A program made the translations under genes and the position numbers. A model generated the notes under the pieces. That model worked only from the letters and a program-made list of their open reading frames with translations. It did not search any database and was not told the DNA's origin. DNA of 64,000 nucleotides from Scytalidium lignicola (lineage: Eukaryota > Ascomycota > Leotiomycetes), in the NCBI GenBank assembly GCA_002812745.2, contig NCSJ02000200.1:1-64000 (forward strand), read 5' to 3'. Below, in pieces: positions 21,143 through 32,200 of this stretch (the first letter of the stretch is position 1; every line of letters begins with the position of its first letter).

Positions 21143-23420
21143 ATGGGCCTTACGCTATACGACAAAATCTACCAACAACACTTAGTAGATCCCAACAACA
21201 AGCTCGCACCGCTACAATATGTCGATGCTCACCTGATTTTTGAGGTTCCCACAGCCCAAGCATTTGACAGCTTGAAGAAGAATTCTCGACCAGTACGACG
21301 AACCGACCTCACGCTCGCCACCGTCGATCATAACGTACCCACAGACGACCGGTCTCAGTACAAAGACGCAGCATCGTTCGTTAAGGAGCCGGCAGCTCGG
21401 ACCCAGATCATGTTGCTCGAGAAGAATGTCGCAGAGCACAATATCAAATACTTTGGCATGTCAGATCGCAGACAAGGCATCGTCCATGTGGTCGGACCAG
21501 AGCAAGGACTGACGTTGCCTGGATCAGTGATTTTCTGCGGCGATTCTCATACGCCTACGCACGGGGCAGTGGGTGCTTTAGCATTGAGTGGTGGCACGTC
21601 AGATATCGAACATGTTCTGGCTACGCAGACTGTACTTCAGAAGAAGTACAAGAACTTCCGAGTTCGTGTCGAGGGTGAACTTGGTCCTGCAGTATACTCT
21701 AAGGATATCATCTTGCATCTACTAGGAAAGATCGGCACGGCTGGTGCTACAGGCTGCATCATTGAATTCTGTGGGTCGACAATCCGTAATCTGTCCATGG
21801 AGGCGCGGATGGTGCTGTGCAATATGAGTATCGAGGCTGGCGCTCGAAGTGGGCTGGTTGCACCTGACGTTGTGACTTTTGAATACCTGAAAGACCGGCC
21901 GCTCGTCCCTTCTGGAGACGATTGGGACAAAGCACTCTTATACTGGAATACCCTTCACAGCGATGAGGACGCGCATTGGGATTTCAGTGTTGATATTGAG
22001 GCTGCTGATGTCGTTCCTTCAATCACATGGGGAACATCACCTGACGACGTTATACCTATCACTGGAACGACTCCAGATCCTATAAACTATGACAAGATAA
22101 ATCCGTTCAAGGCCGCTGCTATCCGCAGATCTCTAAAATATATGGGACTGGGACCTAACATGCGGGCAGTGGATATTAAAATTGACAGGGTATTTATTGG
22201 TTCCTGTACAAACTCTCGAATAGAGGACCTTAGGGCAGCAGCTCGTGTTGCACAAGGCAGAAAAGTTGCAGAGTCGGTATATGCTATGGTCGTTCCAGGT
22301 TCTGGATTGGTACGACAACAGGCTGAAAAGGAAGGTCTGGATGTTATTTTTAAGGAGGCCGGATTTGACTGGAGAGAACCTGGTTGCTCTATGTGTCTGG
22401 CGATGAATCCCGACGTATTAGCTCCAGGTGAGCGGTGTGCTTCAACAACTAACAGGAATTTCGAGGGACGACAGGGAGTTGGTGGCCGAACTCATCTTTT
22501 GTCTCCAGCAATGGCAGCCGCTGCTGCTATCTGTGGTCATATGGCGGATGTCCGAGATTTTTTAAAGATGGAGAACGGATCTATGAGAGTTACTCAGCAG
22601 ACACTTAGTGGAGATAAAGTTAAAAGCTATGGTTCAGTCAAAACAGCCTCTCCTGGTTGCTCTTCAGAGCTTAGGGATGAGGCGAAAGCAAACCGGCCCC
22701 CTGAGCAAGGAAAGAGAAGTGTAGAAGGTATCCCAAAATTCAATGTCCTATCCTCCGTTGCTGCACCTTTCGACATGCAGAACATCAACACCGATCTTAT
22801 CATCCCCGGTGATTTCTTGAAGACAATTAAGAGAACTGGATTAGGACCAAACCTATTCAGAGACTTAAGATATAACAGTCAGACAGGAGAGGAGAATCCT
22901 GAATTCATCCTCAACCAGGACCATTATCGCAAGTCCAAAATCCTAGTCTGTACAGGAGAGAATTTCGGCTGTGGTTCATCCAGGGAACATGCCGTCTGGT
23001 CTCTGTCCGACTTCGGATTCAGATGTGTAATTGCTCCTTCTATTGCATCAATCTTCTTCAATAACTGTGGTAAAAACGGCATTTTGGCTATTCCCCTTGA
23101 CGATGCGGAAGCATTGAAGAAAGTCCATGCTGCTGGGGTTGCGAAGCGGAATGTCGAGATCGATTTACCCAATCAGGAGATAAGAGATTATGATGGGAAT
23201 TTGATTGCCAAATTTGAGGTAGATCCTTATACGAAGCATTGCTTGATTAATGGTTTAGATGATATAAGTAATACGCTAGCTAGTGAGGAGAAGATTTTTN
23301 GCTTTTGAGACGAAGCAAAAAGCGATGTTTCCTTGGCTGTTTAACCGCATTCAAAAATTACAGCCTCCAAGACGTTTGGGACTTAGCATTGCTCACGCTA
23401 CGGATATATTAGACTGGTAA
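21143..23420 (+). CDS. 3-isopropylmalate dehydratase paralogue (LEU1-like, fused LeuC-LeuD)
   Basis: Intronless. As printed the frame ends early at 23306, but dropping the N at 23300 gives a continuous 758-residue protein ending in ILDW at 23420, a normal length and ending for fungal Leu1. LeuC part: [14 protein letters not shown] (131-144), [12 protein letters not shown], the [4Fe-4S] ligands in GSCTNSR (C355) and PGCSMC (C415, C418). LeuD part: [20 protein letters not shown] (548-567) and [16 protein letters not shown] (606-621). The family interconverts 2- and 3-isopropylmalate. Substitutions such as CGSTIRN for the usual GSVIRG type support a paralogue rather than the housekeeping copy, but this is inference. 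It follows the LEU2-like gene on the same strand, 624 bp away. Confidence 0.92.
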
Positions 23421-23778
23421 AGTGTACGATAGTTGTACATACCAAATATCGAATTTAGTCAAAGGTACTTAAAGGCGAGTAAGATGAAATGGAGGTAACG
23501 GATTATAATGCGTGAATAGAGTTCCGATCCTCCATAGCCTACTGCAACCTTAAGAGCTATACAGACTACCAGTAGAATACTACATGTCCTCCTAAAGTAT
23601 CAACCGGTTATAGAATCCCGGTATCTCCACTCTTTCCACTCCCGCGCACCTTAACCGGTCACCGTGACTTAAAGCTAAGGTGGGAACCTCAATGATATAT
23701 CGTTATCTAACCCACGTATCCCCCATAACTCCTTGCACCACACGAAATAGACTACACTCCCCTCCACATTCCGCCACA
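23421..23778. promoter_or_regulatory. Upstream region of lactonase-like gene
   Basis: A 358-bp intergenic gap. The complement of 23708-23724 reads GGGGGATACGTGGGTTA, similar to GGGATACGGTGGTT at 20750-20763 upstream of the LEU1-like gene and to TATACGGGGTTA in the regulator/aldolase promoter (27640-27651). No other feature recognised. Confidence 0.4.
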
Positions 23779-24691
23779 ATGCCATCAACCTATCCCACCG
23801 TTTCCCCCCTAAGCTGCNGGCTACCTCTCACCACCCGCTTGGAAATTCCTCTCCGACGCCGCTCCAGACGCAAAACTGACCATGCCCTCACTCTCCTTCC
23901 TCATCCAGCACCCCACTACCGGCACCAACCTAATCTTCGACCTTAGCATCCGCAAAGACCTCACCAAATACCACACAGGACTACAAAAGCACATCCAGAC
24001 CCGGCACCCACTTAGCAGCGAGAACGACGTGAAGTCCGCACTCATGTTAGGGAATCTAGCCTGCGAGGATGTGGATTACGTGATCGTGAGCCACGTGCAT
24101 TGGGATCACGTAGGGACGCCGTCGGATTTCCAGAACGCGACGTTTGTGGCGGGTCCGGGAACAGGGAAGCTGCTGAGGAACGAGATGGGAGAGGAGCTTT
24201 TCAATCCTTTTTTCGAGAGAGATCTCTTGCCGGTAGAGAGGACGGTTGAGCTTCCTGCTACAGAAGAGGTTGCGAAGGGAGAGATATTTGATACAGTGCG
24301 TGGTTGGCGTTGGGAAAGTGTGGGAAGAATTCCGCATGCAGTGGACATGTTTAACGATGGAATGGTGTACATTGTGAATAGTCCCGGCCATGTTCCGGGA
24401 CACTTGAACGCATTGGTTAGGATTTCGGAACAGAAGTGGGTTTATTTGGCGGCTGATGCATGCCATCATGCGAGAATATTTAAGGGAGAGGCCGAATTTG
24501 GATCGTGGGAAAATGAAAAAGGGAGGAGAGTTACGATACACCATAACCTTGAAGCTGCACGTGGGACTTTGGATATCATGAGGCAGTTACAAAAAGATGG
24601 CTTAGATGGAAGGGGGGTAGAAGTTATTTTGGCTCACGATGGAGAGTGGGAGAAGAAAAATGCGAGCTACTTTTTTCCTAATCACCTTTAA
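23779..24691 (+). CDS. Metallo-beta-lactamase fold hydrolase, lactonase-like
   Basis: Dropping the N at 23818 joins the start at 23779 (MPSTYPTVSPLSCGYLSPP) to the long frame from 23882, giving 303 residues. Metal-binding landmarks: SHVHWDH (HxHxDH at 105-110), the His in NSPGHVPGHLN (H204), Asp in YLAADACHH (D226) and the final His in LAHDGEWE (H286). These are the ligands of the two-metal site in the quorum-quenching-lactonase-like branch of the superfamily. An N-terminal strand-forming segment before the first helix also fits. Likely a soluble lactonase or thioesterase-type hydrolase. It sits between the LEU1-like gene (same strand) and the regulator (convergent, 178 bp), so it probably opens a lactone in the pathway. 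Substrate unknown. Confidence 0.87.
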
Positions 24692-24869
24692 CTATGCGAA
24701 AAACCGAACATACTCCTGTAAAATCGGTGTTTAGATATCTCTCATATGAGCTTAATGATCAGATTTTCCACCTCGCAAAGCTCAGTATTGCGCAGCTTTT
24801 CATGTAAAAGTCCTGAGACGGCAAGTTCTAGGCCTAGATTATTATACAATACACTTTGTGTGTTGCGGA

Positions 24870-27209
24870 TCAGAAGGATGAGAGCCACGCATCGCCGTCA
24901 ATATTTGCTGATAGAAGAGAAGGAAGATCTTGCATGTATGCCTCTGGTAACCACAAAGTATCATTCAATGATAATGTGCTGGCTGCGTTTTCCATGCTTG
25001 GGTTGGCCTCGAGCATATCAAACCATAGTGCAAAATCCTTCTCTGAATGTGACTTATCAGCTGGCTGTTGCTCAGCAGCTTCAGGACTGGCCTGATTTGG
25101 TGTTGGGGCCAACTCAGTAACAGTAGTTACAACCAATACCCGAAACAGAGCCTTTAATTGCCGGCTGCTGCGTACGCCGAGATGTTGTCTATCAGATTTT
25201 GAAGAAGCAGACTGGATCGCGTTAATAGCCTTGCCAACCAGCATCATGATTCTCTCTGCCTCATCTGAGGCAACGGCTTCTGTAAGCACGACCTTCATAA
25301 GGAAAACAGCAGCATAGCTAAAATAACTGTAGAACCTTGAGGGCAGGAAGGCAAGAGCACCCTGAGGAAACAGATCATAGACACAGAGTTTCAACAGCTC
25401 AGAAGCGGAATAGATCGCCTCGAGAATAAACTTTGCATCAGCACAGCCCGTCAGGCCGCGTGGAAAGATGAGCTTGTCAAGCGGTTTGCCAGGATCCACT
25501 TCCCGGGGTCGCGTTTTGGATTTATCAATTGCTCGCTGCACATGGGCCTGAAATGCAAACGAGTAAGCATATAATTTGGTGTAGTAAAAGGTCGCCCAGA
25601 CGGTTTCACTCAAAGGAAAGTCCTTCCAACGGTGTTTATCTTTCCATGTGATACGGAACGAAGAGAAAGTTCTCGTGAACTCATCCAGCATCCGGTAGTA
25701 TTCACCCACATGGACTAGTGCAATGGTTTGGTCTCGACTTGGGTACAATGTATCATGGACATTGGTCAGGATCTGTGTCAATTCCACGTAGGCCAGAATT
25801 AAACTAGAATGATCACCAATGCTCACTCCAGCATTTTGGTCATTGTTAGAGCTATTGCTCTGTTCCTCATTTGCTGGAATTTTTGGCAAGTCCGAAGCGA
25901 GCGTTGGAAAGTTGCTGTGAGCTTCAAGAATTATATCCATGCTTGATTCCTGCTGGAGTTGGAAGCACAACCCAGGCCCACGGCTCCAAAAAGCCTTGCC
26001 AAGACTAATGGACACCTGACGATCAAACACATAGCAATACGTCCACGCCAAACGCTCTCGAGAAGCCTGTTCATCACGAACCTGACTTGGGTGTAATAGA
26101 GTCTTCTGGTCCAGTCCTAAGAAGTAGCTGAATCTCACAGCAAGACCGACCAGGTTCCAAGACATAAAAGCCTCAACTCTATGGAAGTTGTTCTCTGTTA
26201 CATTTGGAAGCCTGGGCAGGTGCTCAGAGAGCAATAATAGACCTTCCACGACACCAACCGTGGGGAGACCTCCATAGGTAATGCCGCTAAGATGGCATCT
26301 CACGAATTTCCAACAAGAAACATGTGTAGAGTCTTTCTCATAGCGCGTGACGATCAGAACCATAACCATCAACAAGAATGGCTCCTCTCTAGCAAACTGG
26401 CTAAGGCGATGATCGTTAGTTGGGAGACGGTATTCTGGTATTATCGGTAGGTAGTAATTGTGACGGGAGGCAAATACAGAGACATACGTCCGCAGCTGAG
26501 TGGGATTGATCAGCCCCAGCTTGATGAGAAGAAAGTTGTTGATAGTCTTCAAGTCTTGTCGACCATCTACACCCTCAGCTGCGCTTGTGTCACTGGTCTC
26601 GTAGAAAGATTCCTGGGCAGTTGTCGATAGATTTTCATGGTTATTGGGCTCCTGGCCATCGCCATTCCTCCCCACCGCTCTAGTACTCTGCTCATTTTTA
26701 GCGTTTTCTTCTTCACCATAGTCAGAAGAGTCGCTCTGGTGAGACGGAGAGGTCCTAGCTAGAATCTCAAGCGCGTCCGAAGGGTTGCAAAGAGGTGCTT
26801 CAGCCAACTGCTGGATATCTACCTGGGTGTTGTCTTCGCTGCCGCCGAAGTGTTCAACGTGCGGAGGCTGTTCGACACTGGGCTCATTCTCCTGGTCCTC
26901 TCTGCCAGCCTCAGCCAGCTCGCGTGCCTTCCTTGCTGTATGGCCGTTGCCATAGTTGCCCCCGCGCCTCATAGGCAGGAACAAGCACTGCTCGCCCTCC
27001 TTGCTACAGCGAAAGCAAGGCACCACCCCCACATCATTCGGGTTTGCAAACTCACATTTTGCCTGGCACAAGGAGAGTCAGGTCCAGACTGCTTTCCCCC
27101 AACGGCTATAGGAGGGTAGGTGGGTATCACGACTGACCTTTCGGGTTCGGCACAGCATGCACGCCTTGAAGGCGCGCTTCCTAGGTTTCTTTTTCCTAGT
27201 CAGATCCAT
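24870..27209 (-). CDS. Zn2Cys6 transcription factor with fungal-specific middle domain
   Basis: Two exons, 27209-27138 and 27062-24870, with a 75-bp intron inside the zinc cluster. The spliced protein has 754 residues. A basic start (KKKPRKR) precedes the cluster C17-x2-C20-x6-C27-x12-C40-x2-C43-x6-C50, a perfect fit to the Gal4-type zinc binuclear motif. Without exon 1 the first two cysteines would be missed. After an acidic, serine-rich linker comes the fungal-specific transcription factor domain, with YLPIIPEYRLP, SWNLVGLAVRFSYFLGLDQK and ERLAWTYCYVFDRQVSISLG. Nuclear regulator, most likely of this cluster, since it shares a divergent promoter with the aldolase and converges on the lactonase gene. 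Confidence 0.93.
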
Positions 27210-28065
27210 AGCCGAGTGCAGTGGTATCTATAGGCTCAAGCCGTCGATATATCGATATATATCCTCAGCCGTCTGCGCATCGATCATGCCGCGCGGAGGC
27301 TATAGCCGTGTCGTGCCCATTCTTGATCCAACCCCGCATCTCATTCTTTACGACGCTGGACGCCCGAGCCCTGGACGTTGTCATCTGGGGTTGAGTTGGG
27401 GTTGGCGGTTGGATTCCGCATAAGCAATATCCCACTTCTCCACCAACCTCCTTACCTTGCCTTGTCAAGGGACGTGCCTACCAAGGCAGCCCCAACCGTC
27501 TCCTTTACCCGTCTCGTCGTCGTCGCTCGCCTAGACCGTCCGTCTGGGCCAATATCCCTCATCCAGGCGACCTCACGGAGAGATGCGTTTGTCCACACGA
27601 CTCACCTCCTGTTTAGGAGCTGAGAAGACGAGGCAGAGGTATACGGGGTTACTCAACTAAAACTCCATGGTTGCGTGGGGGGGCTTTATAGTCAGACTTT
27701 GCCAGGGAAATCCTTTCCCGCAATTCTTCTCACCATGGAACCCCCCACGACGAACATGTCTCCATACCAGTCCAACAGCCGTCGACGGAGTTGCGTTACG
27801 GCGAGGTTTTAGGATGAGATATCAGACATCAAGAGTATATATTTGGGAGTCAACTGATCTTATATAATTTGGATTATTAATTTCGATTTCCAAGACAGAT
27901 ATCTTGCGAGATCGTGTCTCACCGTCCCTCCTCATTGTTTAGACACTCTCTCTACCTTCTGATCATCTTTCTGTCGGCTTCATTATAATACCAGTCTCTG
28001 ACACTTTTTACAAATCAAATATCCCTGTTTGCCAGCCTTATACCTACAACGCCAACCTCTCCAAG
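27210..28065. promoter_or_regulatory. Divergent promoter of regulator and aldolase
   Basis: 856 bp between outward-facing starts. It contains GGTATACGGGGTTACTC (27639-27655), which shares TACGGGG with the LEU2-like promoter (19141-19147). It also has CCGCGCGG at 27291-27298 and the alternating stretch TCGATATATCGATATAT near 27243. Small open frames within it are not supported as genes. Confidence 0.5.
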
Positions 28066-29037
28066 ATGCTCGTCACTGCCAATGGCGTCTCCACCAATGG
28101 TGACGCCAAAGACTCGGTCAAGAAAGGCGTCCTCCAGCCGGGAGTCTACGTTCCTTCCGTTGCCTTCTTCTCTCCCCAAACCGAAGATGTAGACGTTGCC
28201 ACGACCGCAAAACACGCCATCCGCCTCGCACAGGCCGGAGTCGCCGGTATCATCACCCAGGGCAGTAGCGGCGAAGCGGTGCATCTGGACCACGACGAGC
28301 GGATGCTCATCACCCGCACGATACGTGAGGCACTCTCCTCCATCTCTTCTGCCATCCCTGTGATCGTTGGATGCGCCGCACAGTCGACGCGGGAGACCAT
28401 CCAGCTGTGCAAGGAAGCAGCCTCCTCAGGGGGCAGCCACGTGCTGGTCCTCCCCCCGAGCTATTACGGCCCATTGTTGACGACGGCACACATCATCCAG
28501 CACTTCCACGCTGTGGCAGACGCATCGCCGATCCCAGTCCTCATCTATAACTACCCCGGGGCCTGCTCAGGCTTAGATCTCTCCTCAGACACCATCATTG
28601 CACTAGCTTCGCATCCCAACATTGTCGGCGTGAAGTTGACGTGTGGAAACACTGGGAAACTGGCCAGGATCGTTGCGGGAACAAATGCGTCTTTTGCCAC
28701 GTTCGGTGGTTCTGCTGATTTCACTCTCCAGTCTGCAGTAGTAGGCAGCGCGGGTGTCATTGCAGGCGTTGCCAACCTGGCGCCAAAAGCCTGCGTGTAT
28801 ATCACCAAGTTGTATACTCAGGGGAAGCTAGACAAGGCAAGGCAGATACAAGCCATCGTCGCAAGAGGAGATTGGCCCGCGATTGCTGGTGGATACATTG
28901 CTGTTAAGAATGCGCTGCAAGCATTCGAAGGCTACGGCGGAGAACCAAGGCGGCCGTGTGTGTCACCGGGAAAAGCTGAGGTGACAGCGCGTAATAAAGC
29001 TTTTGAAGAGCTGATGGCTCTTGAAAAGAAGTTGTAG
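28066..29037 (+). CDS. DapA/HOGA-type class I pyruvate aldolase
   Basis: Single exon, 323 residues, typical of fungal DHDPS-like proteins. Seen: PSVAFFSP, the phosphate/carboxylate loop ITQGSSGEAVHL (G66-E70), VIVGCAAQST, LPPSYYG, the Tyr of LIYNYPGACSG (Y161, proton relay) and Schiff-base Lys of IVGVKLTCGN (K190). The family joins or splits pyruvate and an aldehyde. Known fungal relatives act on 4-hydroxy-2-oxoglutarate or 3-deoxy sugar acids rather than lysine synthesis, since fungi make lysine by another route. The stop is followed within five bases by an N, outside the frame. Codons are strongly C-ending, unlike the LEU1-like gene, so the cluster may not have one origin. Role in a carbon-chain cleavage or extension step is inferred. 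Confidence 0.9.
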   Translation: MLVTANGVSTNGDAKDSVKKGVLQPGVYVPSVAFFSPQTEDVDVATTAKHAIRLAQAGVAGIITQGSSGEAVHLDHDERMLITRTIREALSSISSAIPVIVGCAAQSTRETIQLCKEAASSGGSHVLVLPPSYYGPLLTTAHIIQHFHAVADASPIPVLIYNYPGACSGLDLSSDTIIALASHPNIVGVKLTCGNTGKLARIVAGTNASFATFGGSADFTLQSAVVGSAGVIAGVANLAPKACVYITKLYTQGKLDKARQIQAIVARGDWPAIAGGYIAVKNALQAFEGYGGEPRRPCVSPGKAEVTARNKAFEELMALEKKL

Positions 29038-29359
29038 TTTTNATAGCATTTTGAAAAATCTTTTTTTTATATACGAGAATGCATGCCATAAGTAACAAGT
29101 TATTAATATGGCAAACTTTTTTTTCCAAAAATAGCAAACAGCTTAAATAGAATGCAAAATAAAAACATAATTATTATACCGCTCTATTCTTTTAATATTC
29201 CTACTTTTCCTTCACTAAAATTCATGTTCCTCTTCTAGCAGTTTATTATTTATTCGAGTTTCACCTCAGAGAAGCTTGTGTAATTAGACTTTTAACTTTA
29301 ATTTTTTTGGGGGGGGGGGGGGGGGGAGAGGGGGTTTTAATAGCTTAGTTTTTAATGCT
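29038..29359. other. Aldolase 3' flank with an 18-G run
   Basis: AT-rich from 29040. It ends with T7 followed by an uninterrupted run of 18 G (29309-29326) and a further G-rich stretch on the plus strand, then the left inverted repeat of a transposon. No gene seen. Confidence 0.6.
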
Positions 29360-30613
29360 AACGAACTAGGTGTCAGAAGTCCGTGCGTTCAGGGTGTCAA
29401 AATCATCAATTCTATTAACTAATTAGGTGTAGACCACCTACGTCTTTTTTAATAATTCTTGTATCCAATACTCTTGCTTCTTTATAAGGTTGTCTATCCA
29501 TTCCTGTAGTATTTTCTCCTATTCCTCTGTTACAGCTTGAATCATTTCAAGCTCAGTTGTAAGTTGAATTTGGCGCTTGTGAATTGTCTGTTTAATACGA
29601 CGTTAGCATTTCTCAATAGGATTCATATCAGGAGATATTGCAGGATGTGGAAATAGTAGAATACCATGTTAGGAATGCCATTGTACATAAGGATTAGTTG
29701 TAGTCTTATGCTTATGTGCTGAATTCCTATCTTCCATAAATTGAGAAGTATTACAAATCTCTCTAAACGCTTCTAAAACACTCTGAATATATGGTTGTAA
29801 GACTTGGCTTAAATAATTCACTTGTTTGAAGGCGTTATTCTTTTTAATACTAGTAATATAAACTAAAGAGCTTTTGTAATTATATCTTATAGTTTTAAAG
29901 AAGTAAACTGGTATAATGTTTTCATAATGCATTTAGAATTGAATGTAATTAAGATAATATCTTTTATTTATGTTCTTAATATATTTATTCTTTATCTTCT
30001 TTGCTTTAATCAAGAAAGTAATCTTATCTAACCAAAGTATCTTACTTTATTGTAATATTATCTAAAACAAGTATATAATCTCTTAGATTTACCGTTTATG
30101 TACTTGATCGTGAGAGAAGTAAGGTTTTTGGCATTGGATATAAGAGAAGTAACTTACTTCATTAAGCTTTTGTTTGAGAGTCTTTGTATTATAATCAAGA
30201 TATTGTTCATTAATGATTTGTTATTAATTAAGCTCTCTTGTTGCATAATCTGTAAAGATATAAGTAATAATATCTTGTACTTCTTGTTTGTCTAAAACAT
30301 TATGAGGTTTGCTAATACATGTAGAATAAGCTCTTTTATGTGATTTGTATTGTAGAATCTTTCTTACAGTCGATTCTCTTAAGTTGTAATATTCTTAAAG
30401 TGGTCTAAAGCTTATTTTGATAACCTTGTTAAGTTGGCGTATAACTTCTTTGTGTTTGGTTTTGATCTCTGCATTTGGAAGGCATAAGGACATCAGTGGA
30501 GTGTGAATTGCATCCATTTTGGTTGAGAAATAAGTGAATTTAGATGATTCTGGCATTAGAAAAGTGAGGTTTCTATGCCCCTGAACGCCCGGACTTCTGA
30601 CACCTAGTTCGTA
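29360..30613 (-). mobile_element. Decayed Tc1-like transposon
   Basis: Inverted ends: CGAACTAGGTGTCAGAAGTC at left (29361-29380) and its complement near 30592-30611, continuing with one mismatch to GCGTTCAGGG. The minus strand encodes a broken transposase. Its N-terminal helix-turn-helix piece is near 30515-30250 (VRKILQYKSHKRAYSTCIS, with a stop just upstream). Then a 29932-29669 frame holds YIQSVLEAFREICNTSQF followed by MEDRNSAHKHKTTTN, the family's second catalytic Asp region. An SPDMNPIE-like remnant lies near 29630. TA flanks are ambiguous on the left. Inactive. Confidence 0.75.
29669..29932 (-). pseudogene. Tc1-like transposase catalytic fragment
   Basis: This 87-residue open stretch carries a leucine-rich helix (LQPYIQSVLEAFREI) followed by FMEDRNSAHKHKT, matching the Tc1-type pattern around the second catalytic aspartate (usually QDNAPCH or MEDGNSAHGH in this branch). 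The preceding and following parts are interrupted by stops, so it is a relic inside the element at 29360-30613. Confidence 0.65.
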
Positions 30614-32200
30614 AGTTGTTAGATAATTCGGTGGCTGTACAGGCCAGTAAAACCCGTAATTACCAAACCCTTATTCTTACTTGTATACTGACCTCTACAG
30701 ACTTACAATCAATCAATCAATCAATTGAACCCACTTATTTGACTGTAACCAATACGACAGTTATGGCCCCAGCAGCACTCGTCTGCCAAATCCTTATTAC
30801 TGCTGTTACAATTAAAGCTCTCAGAGATCTTGATCAAAGCTCCCCGCCTCTCTCAGGCAAGTGCAATACCTTAGGACGTCCCAACAACCGTTGAACGTCC
30901 ATATCTCAATAATGGCCTCCAATCATTTGAATACGACCGTTTTACAGACCCCTCACGACTGGGAGAACTGGTATCGAGACCTGAAGAGCAGTATTAAGCA
31001 AAACATTTGGGAATTGATAAATCTCGAAGAACCAGAGAAGTCAACCCTTACTAAACCAGAAAGACCTTCGTTTTCAGAGTTCTATGCAAGAGCAACTTGA
31101 TATTCTGAGTTGTCGTCGGCTGAACAAAAATCCTTCATGAGTACTTTTTATATTTACGAATCAGATCTTAAGAAATTTAATTCTCAGGGTTCTGCACCAC
31201 AAGAGGTTCGAAAGTAAATACAACTATCGGTGTCAGATGCGAAGAAGGCTCTCCTCCCTACCGACAAGACTACAAGGCAATAGCTCAAACTACTCATGGA
31301 AAGCACTAAACCTTCGGTATCTCTAGCCTAACAGATAGCAGAACTCCGATACCGACATGCGATTACTCCTCTTTGCTCAACAACTCCTAAAACAGTAATA
31401 TTGTGGATTGAAGAATAGAAAACAGCTATAGCAGAAGGAATACAGGCAAACCTCCCACACATGATCAACATTAAGCATAGTTAAGAGACTTTTGTATGGC
31501 TATTAGTGAATAGCAGATTCGATCGCTACAGCATATAAGTTAAGGCTTATTAAAAGAAAAGATACCTTGAGTTTTCAAGAGGTTGGAAATGCATTTCGGT
31601 CGTAATACTCTACACGTTACCCAAGTAATATAGCTCAACATCTTACTATACGTAAAAGTGCTTTTGAGACCAGTTTTGAGGCCAGATTTGCAGGTGAAAA
31701 TGCTTATTCACAAGAAAACACTGACATTACCGATTAAAGGGCTAACCATAGGAAGAGTAGTCGAAAAAGGCAACGAGCTGATACCTTTGCAACTAATGAC
31801 TGTCAGAAGGTAAAAGGACTCAATGTAAGGCTTGCGACCGTCCTCATGATTTGGCAAAGTGCTAGCTAGCCATTGAAGCTACAAGACCCCCAAGATAAAA
31901 GCCAACTCAGAAAGCTGTAAACGAACTAGAAAAGCGCCTCAAGTCACAGAAATCTTTAGCCAAATTGATCGAACAAGCAAAGGTAAAAGGTATCATGGTA
32001 GAATGTTTAAGCACTTATAAGGTTACCCGTATAAAGAAAGAAAATCGTGTTCACCTCTTTAGCACTCAAACTACCTGATCACATGTTCTTCTACTTTACT
32101 TTTTGCAATGGCTAGATTATAACAAAGGGGGTTCGACCAGTTATTCTTTGAGAATTCAATCTTTGGCACTTGCTAGATAGAATATGAATTATTTATCTTA
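30614..32200 (+). pseudogene. Ty1/copia-like gag relic
   Basis: Starting at 30912 with MASNHLNTTVLQTPHDWENW, the translation reads as a fungal copia gag (WYRDLKSSIKQNIWELINL, then KPERPSFSEF), followed after stops by STFYIYESDLKKFNSQGS and other gag-like pieces. A zinc knuckle of the form C-x2-C-x3-H-x4-C (CKACDRPHDLAKC) occurs at about 31823-31862. Many stops and no linked polymerase are present, so this is a truncated, mutated fragment. 30614-30880 may be its leader or LTR remnant. Confidence 0.65.

Noticed and set aside
24746..25120. Plus-strand open frame of 124 residues at the regulator's 3' end
   Set aside because: It overlaps the regulator coding region antisense and has no similarity or splice extension.
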